A stretch of DNA of 31,798 nt from an uncultured Gemmatimonadota bacterium (GTDB taxonomy: Bacteria; Gemmatimonadota; Gemmatimonadetes; Gemmatimonadales; GWC2-71-9): the NCBI GenBank assembly GCA_937961295.1, contig CALGOK010000117.1:1-31798 (forward strand), given 5' to 3'. The translations under genes and the position numbers were made by a program. The notes under the pieces were generated by a model. That model saw nothing but the letters and a program-made list of their open reading frames with translations, was not told the DNA's origin and searched no databases. Shown here one piece after another: positions 25,527-31,798 of this stretch. Numbering within the stretch: the first letter of the stretch is position 1; each line of letters opens with the position of its first letter.

Positions 25527-25543
25527 TTTGCGCCAAGAAATTG
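25524..25543. promoter_or_regulatory. Inverted-repeat operator overlapping the suf -35 box
   Basis: Perfect half sites caattt (25524-25529) and aaattg (25538-25543) with an 8-bp spacer overlap the -35 hexamer by three bases. The position is ideal for repression. SufR, the first gene of the operon, is the obvious candidate ligand. Confidence 0.6.
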
Positions 25544-25580
25544 GCATGAACTGGTCCCGCCGCGCCCCGGACCCACGTTG

Positions 25581-25648
25581 CCGCGCCGCGTGCGGCGCGG
25601 CCGATCATCGCGAATGGGCAAGATCGGCCGGCGCGCCAACGCGCCGGC
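25581..25648. repeat. Three adjoining GC-rich hairpins
   Basis: Consecutive perfect stems are ccgcgccgc/gcggcgcgg (25581-25600), ggccgatc/gatcggcc (25599-25629) and gccggcgcg/cgcgccggc (25627-25648); neighbours share two or three bases. The first stem also occurs at 11947-11966. The cluster sits after the patatin stop and before the suf promoter on the minus strand, so it may insulate the two; there is no T-tract. Confidence 0.8.
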
Positions 25649-25678
25649 AGCGGACCGGGTCGATCGCAATGGGTGAGA

Positions 25679-27820
25679 TCAGTCCCACCTCCCCACCCGC
25701 AGGAAGAACTGGGTCGATCCGCGATCGTTGGCTCCCCATTCCAGGCGGACCGGGCCGAGCGGGGTCTCGGAGCCGACGCCGATGCGGCCGCCCACCAGCC
25801 AGCCGCCGGTACCGAGCAGGTCGCCGGGGGTGAAGAAGCCGGGAGCGATCTGGCCGGCGGCGTTCTGGTCGTCACGCAGCGCGGTGGCGCCGTAGGCGGT
25901 GCGGCCGAACGCGCCGGTGAGGCGCAGGTCGAGCGGTCCGATGAACGGATGCGACGCCGTGAGCGAGGTGAACAGCTCGTTGTCGCCGAGTCGCTCGCCG
26001 GGCCGAAGGCCGGGGAACCCTTCGGTGCCGCCGAGCGGCAGCGCGAGGGAGGTGGGGAGATCGCGACCGATTCCCGCGCGCACCACGTGCGTCAGTCGCA
26101 CCCGGCCCAGCGTGGCACCGAGACGCAGCTGCCCGGTGGCGAGCGCGTGGTGCTCGGTGATCGTGACGGTGACCTCGCCGCTCCGGTTGCGCGCGGCGTT
26201 GAGCCGCTCGAAGCGCAGCTCGCCGCCCCACGTCGAGTTGATCACCCGCTCCCCGGTGATCAGGTCCTCGTCGCGCCACGTGCGGGCGAGCGCCACGATC
26301 CTCACCCGCACGCCAAAGGCGAGTTGCCGCTCGACGCCGGCGGCCGCCTCCGCGCGGCCGTAGTCCACGCCGGGGAGCAGCACGCCGCGATCGGTGAAGC
26401 GGCGCACCTCGCCATCGTCGAGCCGAATGGCGGCGACCGGGGTGAAGTCGGGTTGTCCCAGCAGCGTCTGGCGACGGAGCTCGAGCAGCACGTGGCTGTC
26501 GTATCGCGAGAGCGAGATGATCCCCGACCCCTCGCCGATGAGCACCGGCACGCGACGATCGACGAAGCCGCCCCACGCGCGGCCACCGAGTTCGTTGTCG
26601 TAGGCGAGGCCGATGCCGCCGACGCGTCGCGGCAAGCGACGCAGCTCGGGCGCGAACGCGATCCCTGACGGCTGCGAGTCCGGGTTGAGCCACACCGCGC
26701 GGAAGAGTTCGCGGTCGCCGAGCCGGATCAACCGGTCGCTCAGTCGCTCCAGCGCAACGGTGGTGCCGGGCTCGAGCTCGAGCGTGCGGCGGAGCAGCCG
26801 CATCGCCTCCGCGTCGCCGCCACCGTCCGCCACCCGCGCAATGCGGATTGGGGGAGCCGCCGCGAGCGGCGCCGGCGGCGGCGCATTGCCCGGACATTCC
26901 CAGCGCTCCAGGGCCGCACCGGCGGTGGTGCGTCCGAGGCGGATCAGCGAATCGACGGCGCGCCGGGAGAAGTCGAGCGTGCCGAACCCGCGCACGGGAA
27001 CGCGGACATGCACGTCGCCGTCGCCGAGCGAGTCGAGCGGCTGGCGAAAGAGCCAGTCCACCAGGCGATCGGCCACCTCGAACGGCGACTGCACGTTGAT
27101 CGAATCCGATGGCACCTCGGTGACGTCGCTCACGATCACGCGCCGGGCGCCGGCCGCGCGGGCGATCCCGATCGGGACGTTGGCGGAAAGGCCGCCGTCG
27201 GTGAGCAGCCGGTCGCCGAGGCGCTCGGGCGAGAAGACCAGCGGAATTGCGATGCTCGCGCGCACCGCCTGGGCGAGGTCGCCTCCGGCGAGCGTCACCG
27301 CCTCGCGCGTGTTGAGGTCGGTCGCCACCACGCGCAGCGGAATCGCGAGGCGATCGAAGTCGCCTCGAGCGACGAGGTTGCCGCGCAGGAACACCGCGTT
27401 GAGGATGGCGTTGACGCTGGAGTGCTGGATGGTCGCGCCCTGCGGCGCGAAGCCGTCCTCGCCCTCCTCCCACACCACCAGTGGCAACCGGGTGCCCCAC
27501 GCCACCGGGCCGCGCGGCTCGGTGGCGCGGAAGAGGGCGGAGAGCGGGAAGGCGCGCGCGATCGAGTCGACCTGCGTGCCGCGGTAGCCGGTCGCCGCGA
27601 GTGCACCGACCACGGCACCCATCGATGTGCCGACGATGATGTCGGGACGGATGCCCGCGCTGTCGAGCGCCATCAACACGCCGACGTGGGCGAGCCCCTT
27701 GGCACCACCACCGGAAAGGACCAGCGCCGTGGGTCCGGCAGGGCAGCGATCCTGCGCCCTTGCCGCAGCCGGGAAGAGCAGGAGCAGGGAGGCGGCGACC
27801 GCCAGGGCACGCGGCGACAT
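25679..27820 (-). CDS. Patatin-like phospholipase fused to an outer-membrane beta-barrel (PlpD-like)
   Basis: A 713-residue protein with signal peptide MSPRALAVAASLLLLFPAAARAQ. The patatin domain (about 30-340) has the oxyanion glycines in SGGGAKGLAHVG, the nucleophile Ser66 in GTSMG, and Asp208 in DGG. A POTRA-like linker (about 340-420) contains LRRTLELEPGTTVALERLSDRLIRLGDRELF. The rest is a bacterial surface antigen/Omp85-type barrel with many alternating strands (AWGGFVDRRVPVLIG, HVLLELRRQTLLG, GGTEGFPGLRPGERLGDNELFTS) and the ending FFLRVGRWD. This is the type Vd secretion layout described for PlpD of Pseudomonas. It should release or display a phospholipase A1-like enzyme. No clear ribosome site precedes the ATG. 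Confidence 0.9.
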   Translation of the reverse strand: MSPRALAVAASLLLLFPAAARAQDRCPAGPTALVLSGGGAKGLAHVGVLMALDSAGIRPDIIVGTSMGAVVGALAATGYRGTQVDSIARAFPLSALFRATEPRGPVAWGTRLPLVVWEEGEDGFAPQGATIQHSSVNAILNAVFLRGNLVARGDFDRLAIPLRVVATDLNTREAVTLAGGDLAQAVRASIAIPLVFSPERLGDRLLTDGGLSANVPIGIARAAGARRVIVSDVTEVPSDSINVQSPFEVADRLVDWLFRQPLDSLGDGDVHVRVPVRGFGTLDFSRRAVDSLIRLGRTTAGAALERWECPGNAPPPAPLAAAPPIRIARVADGGGDAEAMRLLRRTLELEPGTTVALERLSDRLIRLGDRELFRAVWLNPDSQPSGIAFAPELRRLPRRVGGIGLAYDNELGGRAWGGFVDRRVPVLIGEGSGIISLSRYDSHVLLELRRQTLLGQPDFTPVAAIRLDDGEVRRFTDRGVLLPGVDYGRAEAAAGVERQLAFGVRVRIVALARTWRDEDLITGERVINSTWGGELRFERLNAARNRSGEVTVTITEHHALATGQLRLGATLGRVRLTHVVRAGIGRDLPTSLALPLGGTEGFPGLRPGERLGDNELFTSLTASHPFIGPLDLRLTGAFGRTAYGATALRDDQNAAGQIAPGFFTPGDLLGTGGWLVGGRIGVGSETPLGPVRLEWGANDRGSTQFFLRVGRWD

Positions 27821-27910
27821 GGCGCACAACGTAACTCGCCCGGGCCCGGCATGGCGGCCCACCCCTTGCGCCATGACGGGCGGGGTTCCTACTGTGACGG
27901 CGCAGGACGG

Positions 27911-28044
27911 GAGGTGAAGGGTAAAGGGTGAAGGGTGAAGGGGGCGGCGGTCGGGCTGTGTGTGCCCACCGAGGCAGCTCACCGGGAACAGCCGGCCCCG
28001 TACCACCCCATCACCAAGCACCCTTCACCCTTCACCCTTCACGG
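27911..28044. repeat. Heptad inverted repeat (GGGTGAA type) in a divergent promoter region
   Basis: The left arm (27913-27942) has GGGTAAA, GGGTGAA, GGGTGAA then GGG, four G-runs in quadruplex-forming spacing. The right arm (28021-28042) is three CCCTTCA heptads. The 78-nt loop has no gene. It lies between the divergent patatin and ferredoxin genes, so it cannot be a simple terminator. Apart from it, I see no clear promoter in 27821-28074. Confidence 0.9.
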
Positions 28045-28074
28045 TTCAGCACCAGCTTCCGAGGAGTCTGTTCG

Positions 28075-28338
28075 ATGCCCTACATCATCACCGAGGCCTG
28101 CATCGGCGTGAAGGATCGCGCCTGTGTGGATGTCTGCCCGGTGGACTGCATCTACGAGGGCGAGGAGCAGCTCTTCATCCACCCCGACGAGTGCATCGAC
28201 TGCGGAGCGTGCGAACCGGAGTGCCCGGTGAGCGCCATCTACCCGGAGGAGGACGTTCCCGAGAACCTCGAGGCGTTCATCGCCAAGAACCGGGACGTGT
28301 TCGAGTCGGATGATCCGCCGGGGCGGCCCCGGAAGTAG
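28075..28338 (+). CDS. fdxA: 7Fe ferredoxin ([3Fe-4S][4Fe-4S])
   Basis: An 87-residue ferredoxin. The first cluster motif is C9-x7-C17-x3-C21-P; C25 lies in CPVDC. The second is C40-x2-C43-x2-C46-x3-C50-P (CIDCGACEPECP). This arrangement is that of seven-iron ferredoxins such as Azotobacter FdI-like and FdxA proteins. A charged tail after residue 60 (PENLEAFIAKNRDVFESDDPPG) is usual for FdxA. GAGGAG lies eight bases before the ATG. It carries electrons for unknown partners. Its own clusters would need the nearby SUF machinery. Confidence 0.95.
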   Translation: MPYIITEACIGVKDRACVDVCPVDCIYEGEEQLFIHPDECIDCGACEPECPVSAIYPEEDVPENLEAFIAKNRDVFESDDPPGRPRK

Positions 28339-28479
28339 CGACAGGGCGAAGGGCGAGGGGCGAGGAGCGATCGCGGGGCCGGTACTCGAACAAGGGGTAC
28401 CGGCCTCACTGTCATCCGCCCTTCGCCCCTCGCGCCCCTCGCTTCGCTCGGGGCATGCCTCGCGCGGTCGCCCTGTCGC
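28338..28479. repeat. Heptad inverted repeat with GCGACA ends after the ferredoxin gene
   Basis: Outer 12-bp perfect stem gcgacagggcga (28338-28349) and tcgccctgtcgc (28468-28479) encloses GGGCGAR heptads, their complement at about 28418-28440, and an internal ccggtac/gtaccgg hairpin (28379-28403). Its first base is the last base of the ferredoxin stop codon. Confidence 0.9.
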
Positions 28480-28489
28480 AAAAGAAGGC

Positions 28490-28528
28490 CGCCCCGGAAC
28501 CGGTCATGCTGGCCGTGGTTCCGGGGCG
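28490..28528 (-). terminator. Rho-independent terminator after the hydrolase gene
   Basis: A perfect 12-bp stem (cgccccggaacc/ggttccggggcg) with a 15-nt loop is followed on the minus strand by ggccttcttttgc. It lies about 100 bp beyond the hydrolase stop, in the convergent interval with the ferredoxin gene. The stretch 28530-28625 holds nothing else I can name. Confidence 0.75.
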
Positions 28529-28625
28529 CCCTGTGGTGGGAACAGCTAGATGTAGATGGCAGTGATGGAGGGGGAGGTTCCATCAGGTCCGCCACTGCAT
28601 ACGACGCCTGAGGGGGTCCCCGGTT

Positions 28626-29321
28626 TCACACCCCCCGGGCAACCCGGTCCAGGAAGGCCTGCAGCGCCTCGTTCACCGTGGCTGGCCGCTCCACCGGTGC
28701 CAGGTGGCCGGCCCCCTCCACCTCGACCAGTTCGGCCCCCGGAATCGCCGCCGCCATGGCCCGCGCCTCTTCGGGCGGGGTGATCACGTCGTCCGAGCCG
28801 ACGAGGACCAGGGTGGGCAGCCCCGCGAGGGACGGCAGCAGGCCGGTGCGGTCGGGCCGGTCGCGCATCGCGGCCAGGGAGGCGACCAGGGTGGGGCCGG
28901 GCACCCCCTGCATGCGGGCCTCCACCGACTCACGCACCCCGATCAGGGTCGAGGGAGCGAACAACTTGGCCGCGAGCCCGTCGAGCACCGCTGCGGCTCC
29001 GCCCTTCTCGATGGCGGAGATGGCCTGCGCACGCCCCTCGCGCGCCTTGGCGTCGTCGGCACCGGCCCGGGTGTCGGCAAGCACCAGCCCGGCCAGGCGG
29101 TGGCGGTGACGTTCCGCCATCGCGAGGGCGATGTAGCCACCCATCGAGAGCCCGACCACCACCGCGCGCTCGATTCCGAGTGCATCGAGAAGCGCCGCCA
29201 GATCATCAGCGTGGGCGTCGATGGTCTCGGCGGCGGGTGCGTCGGCCGAGTCACCGAAGCCGCGCAGGTCGGGGGCGATCAGCCGCTGAGCGGTCACGCC
29301 GACGAGCTGCGCGCGCCACAT
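28626..29321 (-). CDS. Alpha/beta hydrolase, N-terminus separated by an in-frame amber codon
   Basis: The 231-residue readable part has the core of an alpha/beta hydrolase: LIAPDLRGFGDS near residue 14, the nucleophile elbow GLSMGG near 57, the acid in VGSDDVITPP near 173 and the His in GAGHLAPVERP near 202. The first strand and oxyanion motif are missing from this piece. They lie in the same frame just upstream (GVAVLFVHG), followed by TAG at 29337-29339 and then PVDRTMWRAQL. The ATG at 29321 is therefore probably internal, and the true product should be a thioesterase-hydrolase fusion. As encoded, this part alone would not fold normally. Confidence 0.75.
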   Translation of the reverse strand: MWRAQLVGVTAQRLIAPDLRGFGDSADAPAAETIDAHADDLAALLDALGIERAVVVGLSMGGYIALAMAERHRHRLAGLVLADTRAGADDAKAREGRAQAISAIEKGGAAAVLDGLAAKLFAPSTLIGVRESVEARMQGVPGPTLVASLAAMRDRPDRTGLLPSLAGLPTLVLVGSDDVITPPEEARAMAAAIPGAELVEVEGAGHLAPVERPATVNEALQAFLDRVARGV

Positions 29322-29336
29322 CGTGCGGTCGACCGG

Positions 29337-29813
29337 CTAGCCGTGCACAAACAGCACCGCGACCCCGCCTTGCCCGGCGCCGTCCCACGCCATGGCCTGA
29401 CCGCTCGCCAGCGTGGTGTGGCGCGGTGTTGCCGCGATCGCGGCGAGCACCGTGTCGGGGACCGCAACCGGCCGCTCGTCCCGGTCGATGCATACGAACA
29501 CCGTTTCCAGCGTCGCGACCAGGCGGCCGTCGCGCGTGCGGCTCGCCTGCTGGCGCAACGTGAACGACGTGCGACCGCGACCGGCGAGTTCGGTGGTGAA
29601 CTCGAGGACGTCACCCGGCCACGCCCCGGCGTGATAGTCGATGGTGGCGCGTCGCACCGCCGGCCACACCCCCGCCTCGGCGAAGACGTTCATCCCGGGC
29701 CCGCGGGCGAGCAGTTCCCAGCGCGCCCGCTCGAACAACGCCAGATACGACGCCTGGTTCAGGTGGCCGAACGAGTCGCACTCGTCGGGATAGATGGTCA
29801 TGCGGATCGACAT
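29337..29813 (-). CDS. Acyl-CoA thioesterase (hotdog, YbgC-like), reading into a hydrolase N-terminus
   Basis: A 158-residue frame. Residues 1-130 are a hotdog-fold thioesterase: MTIYPDECDSFGHLNQASYLALFERARWELL (Asp and His/Asn site near 15-20), YHAGAWPGDVLEFTTELAGRGRTSFTLRQQ, RLVATLETVFVCIDRDERPVAVPD. The last 30 or so residues (AMAWDGAGQGGVAVLFVHG) are not thioesterase but the first strand and oxyanion motif of the alpha/beta hydrolase encoded next in the same frame. GAGGAA lies seven bases before ATG 29813. Thioesterases of this type hydrolyse acyl-CoA; the acyl chain is unknown. Confidence 0.85.
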   Translation of the reverse strand: MSIRMTIYPDECDSFGHLNQASYLALFERARWELLARGPGMNVFAEAGVWPAVRRATIDYHAGAWPGDVLEFTTELAGRGRTSFTLRQQASRTRDGRLVATLETVFVCIDRDERPVAVPDTVLAAIAATPRHTTLASGQAMAWDGAGQGGVAVLFVHG

Positions 29814-29830
29814 GGATCGTTCCTCGGGAT

Positions 29831-29918
29831 GAGACCCGCGACTGGAGATTCGAGACTGGAGGAGCGCGCGCATCGGCTCCCGGCCTGCCCGAGTCTCCAA
29901 TCTCCAGTCGCGAATCTC
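29831..29918. repeat. Heptad inverted repeat (GGAGACT type), divergent spacer
   Basis: Arms 29831-29858 and 29891-29918 pair at 25 of 28 positions. Heptads read CGCGACT, GGAGATT, CGAGACT. It is a sequence relative of 3691-3778. It lies between the divergently read thioesterase gene and the 57-residue gene. Confidence 0.88.
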
Positions 29919-29956
29919 GCTACGTTTCTGTGGTCATCACCTGGAGCTGTGTTCGC

Positions 29957-30130
29957 ATGCCACCGGCCACCGATTATATCCGCCACGCCGCGCGACTGTC
30001 GCGGCAACTGGTGACCGACGCGGGTCCGGGAGGAACGCCGGCCCCCGACGCCGAGTTCTACCGCACCCTCGCCAAGGCACTCGAGCAGGCAGCCGACGCG
30101 ATCGAGCAGTCGGCCAAGCGGCGGGATTGA
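29957..30130 (+). CDS. Small hypothetical protein coupled to RNase D
   Basis: A 57-residue protein, starting at ATG 29957 with GGAG ten bases upstream. It is hydrophilic and mainly helical in appearance: DYIRHAARLSRQLV, then FYRTLAKALEQAADAIEQSAKRRD. No family is recognised. Its TGA overlaps the TTG start of the RNase D gene (TTGA), and this tight coupling is the best evidence that it is real. An in-frame GTG at 29930 would add nine residues. Confidence 0.7.
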   Translation: MPPATDYIRHAARLSRQLVTDAGPGGTPAPDAEFYRTLAKALEQAADAIEQSAKRRD

Positions 30131-31272
30131 GCGACCCGTTGAGTCACGAGCTGATCGAGGGACAGCCGGCGTTCGAGGCGCTGATGGACGCGGTGGCCGG
30201 AGCCTCGCCGGTGGCGCTCGACACCGAGTCGGCGTCATTCCACCGCTACCACGACCGGGTCTACCTGATCCAGCTCACGGCCGTCGGCCGCACCGCCGTC
30301 ATCGATCCGCTCACCGTCGACGACCTCGACCGGCTCGGCGACATGCTGGCCGACCGGGCGGTGGAAAAGGTCTTCCACGACGCCGACTACGACCTGCGCC
30401 TGCTGCACCACGAGTTCGACTTCCAGGCCCGCGGGCTGTTCGACACCCGCATCGCGGCACAACTCCTCGGCGAGCCGGGAATCGGCCTTGCCGCGCTCCT
30501 CGAGCGCTACCTCAACGTCAAACCTGACAAGCGGTTCCAGCGCGCCGACTGGTCCTCGCGGCCGCTCTCGCCGGCGATGCTGGAGTACGCGGCCGGAGAC
30601 ACCGCACACCTACATGAGTTGCAACGCATACTACGCGCCAAATTGGTTGAGACTGGGCGGCTTTGGTGGGCCGAGGAGGAGTTCGGGTTGCTGGAGTCGA
30701 TCCGGTGGGACCGGGGCGAGGACGATCCTCGCGAGTCCTACCTCGGGCTGAAGGGGGCGAGGGCGCTTGAGCGGCGGGGCCTGGCGATCTTGCGGGAGCT
30801 CTACGCCTGGCGGGAGGGAACGGCGGCCCGGCTCGACCGAGCGTCGTTCCGGGTGGTCGGCAACGAGGTGCTCTTCCATCTGGCGGAGCACCCGGTGCGC
30901 GACCGCGAGGCGCTGGGCCGGGTGCGTGGAATCGGCCGGGAGCTGGTGGGGCGCTGGGGCGAAGAGGTCCTCGCTGCGATCGAGGCGGGGCTGGCGGTGC
31001 CGGAGGACGAGCTGCCGAAGTTCCCGCGCGGACCCCGCCGGCCGCCGCCCGATCCGGAATTCGACGACCGGCTGCAGGCGCTCAAGGCCCGACGAAACGC
31101 CCTCGCCGAGCGAATGGGGCTCCTCCCCGGAGTGCTTTGCCCCAACGCGATCCTCGAGGCGATCGCCCGCGACCGTCCCGAGTCGGTCGAGGCGATGGCC
31201 GGGATTCCCGGAATGCGGGAGTGGCAGCGGAAGGAGATCGGGGCGGAGCTGCTCGCCGCCGTGCCGGCGTGA
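30127..31272 (+). CDS. rnd: Ribonuclease D (DEDD exonuclease with HRDC domains)
   Basis: This 381-residue protein starts with TTG. The DEDD-type 3'-5' exonuclease domain (about 1-180) has Exo I LDTES (D32, E34), Exo II HDADYD (D89) and Exo III YAAGD (Y154, D158), making it DEDDy. A first HRDC domain follows (LAILRELYAWREGTAARLDR to about 290). A weaker second one ends with LPGVLCPNAILEAIARDRPESVEAMAGIPGMREWQRKEIG. RNase D trims tRNA and other stable RNA 3' ends. The TTGA overlap with the 57-residue gene explains the non-ATG start. The length is close to that of E. coli RNase D. Confidence 0.95.
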   Translation: MSDPLSHELIEGQPAFEALMDAVAGASPVALDTESASFHRYHDRVYLIQLTAVGRTAVIDPLTVDDLDRLGDMLADRAVEKVFHDADYDLRLLHHEFDFQARGLFDTRIAAQLLGEPGIGLAALLERYLNVKPDKRFQRADWSSRPLSPAMLEYAAGDTAHLHELQRILRAKLVETGRLWWAEEEFGLLESIRWDRGEDDPRESYLGLKGARALERRGLAILRELYAWREGTAARLDRASFRVVGNEVLFHLAEHPVRDREALGRVRGIGRELVGRWGEEVLAAIEAGLAVPEDELPKFPRGPRRPPPDPEFDDRLQALKARRNALAERMGLLPGVLCPNAILEAIARDRPESVEAMAGIPGMREWQRKEIGAELLAAVPA

Positions 31273-31280
31273 TGGACGAC

Positions 31281-31373
31281 GGTGGAGGGTGGAGGGTGGA
31301 GGATGGAGGAAAGCGACATTCCCCACGCTCTACGCCCCACCCTCCATCCTCCACCCTCCATCCTCCATCCTCC
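31281..31373. repeat. Heptad inverted repeat (GGGTGGA type) between RNase D and DUF59 genes
   Basis: The left arm (31281-31310) reads GGTGGAGGGTGGAGGGTGGA and then GGATGGAGG. The right arm (31337-31373) is CCACCCTCCATCCTCC-type complement. The loop is about 26 nt. The right arm stops eight bases before a TAGATT that precedes the next gene. Confidence 0.9.
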
Positions 31374-31392
31374 TCCCGTGTAGATTTCAGAC

Positions 31393-31701
31393 ATGTCCAC
31401 TCCCGTTTCCCCCGAACTCGCCCGCAAGGCGCTTCGGGCGGTCAAGGACCCCGAGTTGGGGCTCAACATCATCGACATCGGCCTGGTTTACGACGTGGCC
31501 GTGAGCGATGAGGGGAAGGCGCATGTCACGATGACGCTGACCTCGCCCGGCTGTCCGGCCGGCGCCGAGATCATGGACGACGTGCGGCAGACCCTGGCCG
31601 ACCTCGAGGGGATCAGTGCGGTGGAGGTGGAGCTGGTGTGGGAGCCGTACTGGACGCCCGAGCGGATGGACCCGAGGGTGAGGGCGTTCCTGGGGCACTG
31701 A
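31393..31701 (+). CDS. MIP18/DUF59 family metal-sulfur cluster assembly factor
   Basis: A 102-residue protein of the DUF59 family (PaaD/SufT/MIP18-like). It shows ALRAVKDPELGLNIIDIGLVYDVAV, HVTMTLTSPGCPAGAEIMDDV with the conserved Cys near residue 53, and VEVELVWEPYWTPERMDPRVRAFLG. Homologues help to mature Fe-S proteins; SufT is one. It stands alone here, 120 bp after RNase D, but lies within 7 kb of the SUF operon. No ribosome site is seen; TAGATT (31381-31386) lies six bases before the ATG and could be a -10 box of a leaderless transcript. Confidence 0.92.
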   Translation: MSTPVSPELARKALRAVKDPELGLNIIDIGLVYDVAVSDEGKAHVTMTLTSPGCPAGAEIMDDVRQTLADLEGISAVEVELVWEPYWTPERMDPRVRAFLGH

Positions 31702-31712
31702 CGGAGATCGGT

Positions 31713-31772
31713 GCAGGCGCACCCCTTGGGGTGCGCGATGCCGGCATCGCGCGCCCCAAGGGGCGCGCCTGC
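31713..31772. repeat. 60-bp GC-rich nested palindrome, right window end
   Basis: The whole 60 bp is nearly self-complementary about the centre of gatgccggcatc (31737-31748). It contains hairpins gcgcacccc/ggggtgcgc (31717-31736) and gcgcgcccc/ggggcgcgc (31749-31768), bounded by gcaggc and gcctgc. It is the same family as 1-57. The last 26 bp of the window hold nothing I can name. Confidence 0.88.
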
Positions 31773-31798
31773 AATCCTGTCGCGTCAGCACCGCTGAC

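Noticed and set aside
27911..28044. Heptad inverted repeats as ordinary rho-independent terminators
   Set aside because: Several lie between divergent starts (27911-28044, 29831-29918) or at a start codon (20924-21034), and none has a T-tract. Termination cannot be their general role, though some may do it.
28530..28625. Possible small RNA or short peptide after the hydrolase
   Set aside because: No tRNA-like or riboswitch fold, no ribosome site and no recognisable peptide could be supported.
28639..29321. Alpha/beta hydrolase as an independent gene starting at ATG 29321
   Set aside because: That start omits the first strand and oxyanion motif, which lie in frame just before the TAG. I keep the coordinates as the readable part but not as a natural start.

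Overview
The window is a GC-rich (visibly about two-thirds G+C), densely coded chromosomal segment from a Gram-negative-type bacterium. Outer-membrane features (a patatin fused to a surface beta-barrel, many lipoproteins), 6-bladed beta-propeller lipoproteins, a GMC oxidoreductase with a gluconate-2-dehydrogenase subunit-3-like partner, and a SufR-led SUF operon together suggest Gemmatimonadota or a close relative; this is inference from gene content, not a phylogenetic test. parA-parB with parS sites hints that the segment may be near the replication origin. Both ends of the window lie in copies of the same GC-rich palindromic repeat, which would fit an assembly that broke in repeats.

Layout. 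From 58 to 27820 every gene is on the minus strand, so the operons read right to left. 58-3105: sugar-oxidation cassette (small subunit, GMC oxidoreductase, sugar-phosphate isomerase-like protein). 3184-6733: small secreted, membrane and redox genes (NTF2/lumazine-binding-like protein, a 58-residue YegP-like protein, GlsB/YeaQ membrane protein, iodotyrosine-deiodinase-like nitroreductase, DUF4112 protein, beta-propeller lipoprotein). 6812-8385: VOC lipoprotein and a second propeller lipoprotein. 8415-13748: nucleoside-type (BMP family) ABC importer with a Nif3-like gene inside its gene order. 14057-15741: parB-parA, with two parS sites upstream of parA. 15987-18256: NatA/NatB-type ABC-2 exporter. 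18527-25488: sufR-sufB-sufC-sufD-sufS-sufU followed by a bacilliredoxin gene and an 87-residue unknown gene. 25679-27820: PlpD-like patatin/beta-barrel protein. From 28075 the strands mix: 7Fe ferredoxin (+), alpha/beta hydrolase and thioesterase (-; apparently one fused reading frame split by an amber codon), a 57-residue protein and RNase D (+), and a DUF59/MIP18 Fe-S assembly factor (+).

How it works together. Gene pairs are tightly coupled by 1-4 nt overlaps (ATGA, GTGA, TTGA, TGATG), so most of the minus strand is organised as operons. Iron-sulfur biology is the strongest theme: SufR with a visible promoter and overlapping inverted-repeat operator, the SufBCDSU machinery, a thiol-redox protein, a ferredoxin and a DUF59 protein.

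Most striking non-coding feature. Nearly every spacer longer than about 50 bp holds an inverted repeat. Eleven are built from heptanucleotide-periodic, purine-rich arms facing their pyrimidine-rich complements (one is a lone arm). Six share GCGACA/TGTCGC ends and GGGCGAR heptads. Others use different heptads (GGGTGAA, GGGTGGA, GGAGACT, GTGAGNC) in the same architecture. In the SUF cluster these elements occupy every junction where neighbouring genes do not overlap or nearly abut, and at two genes they run into the coding sequence.
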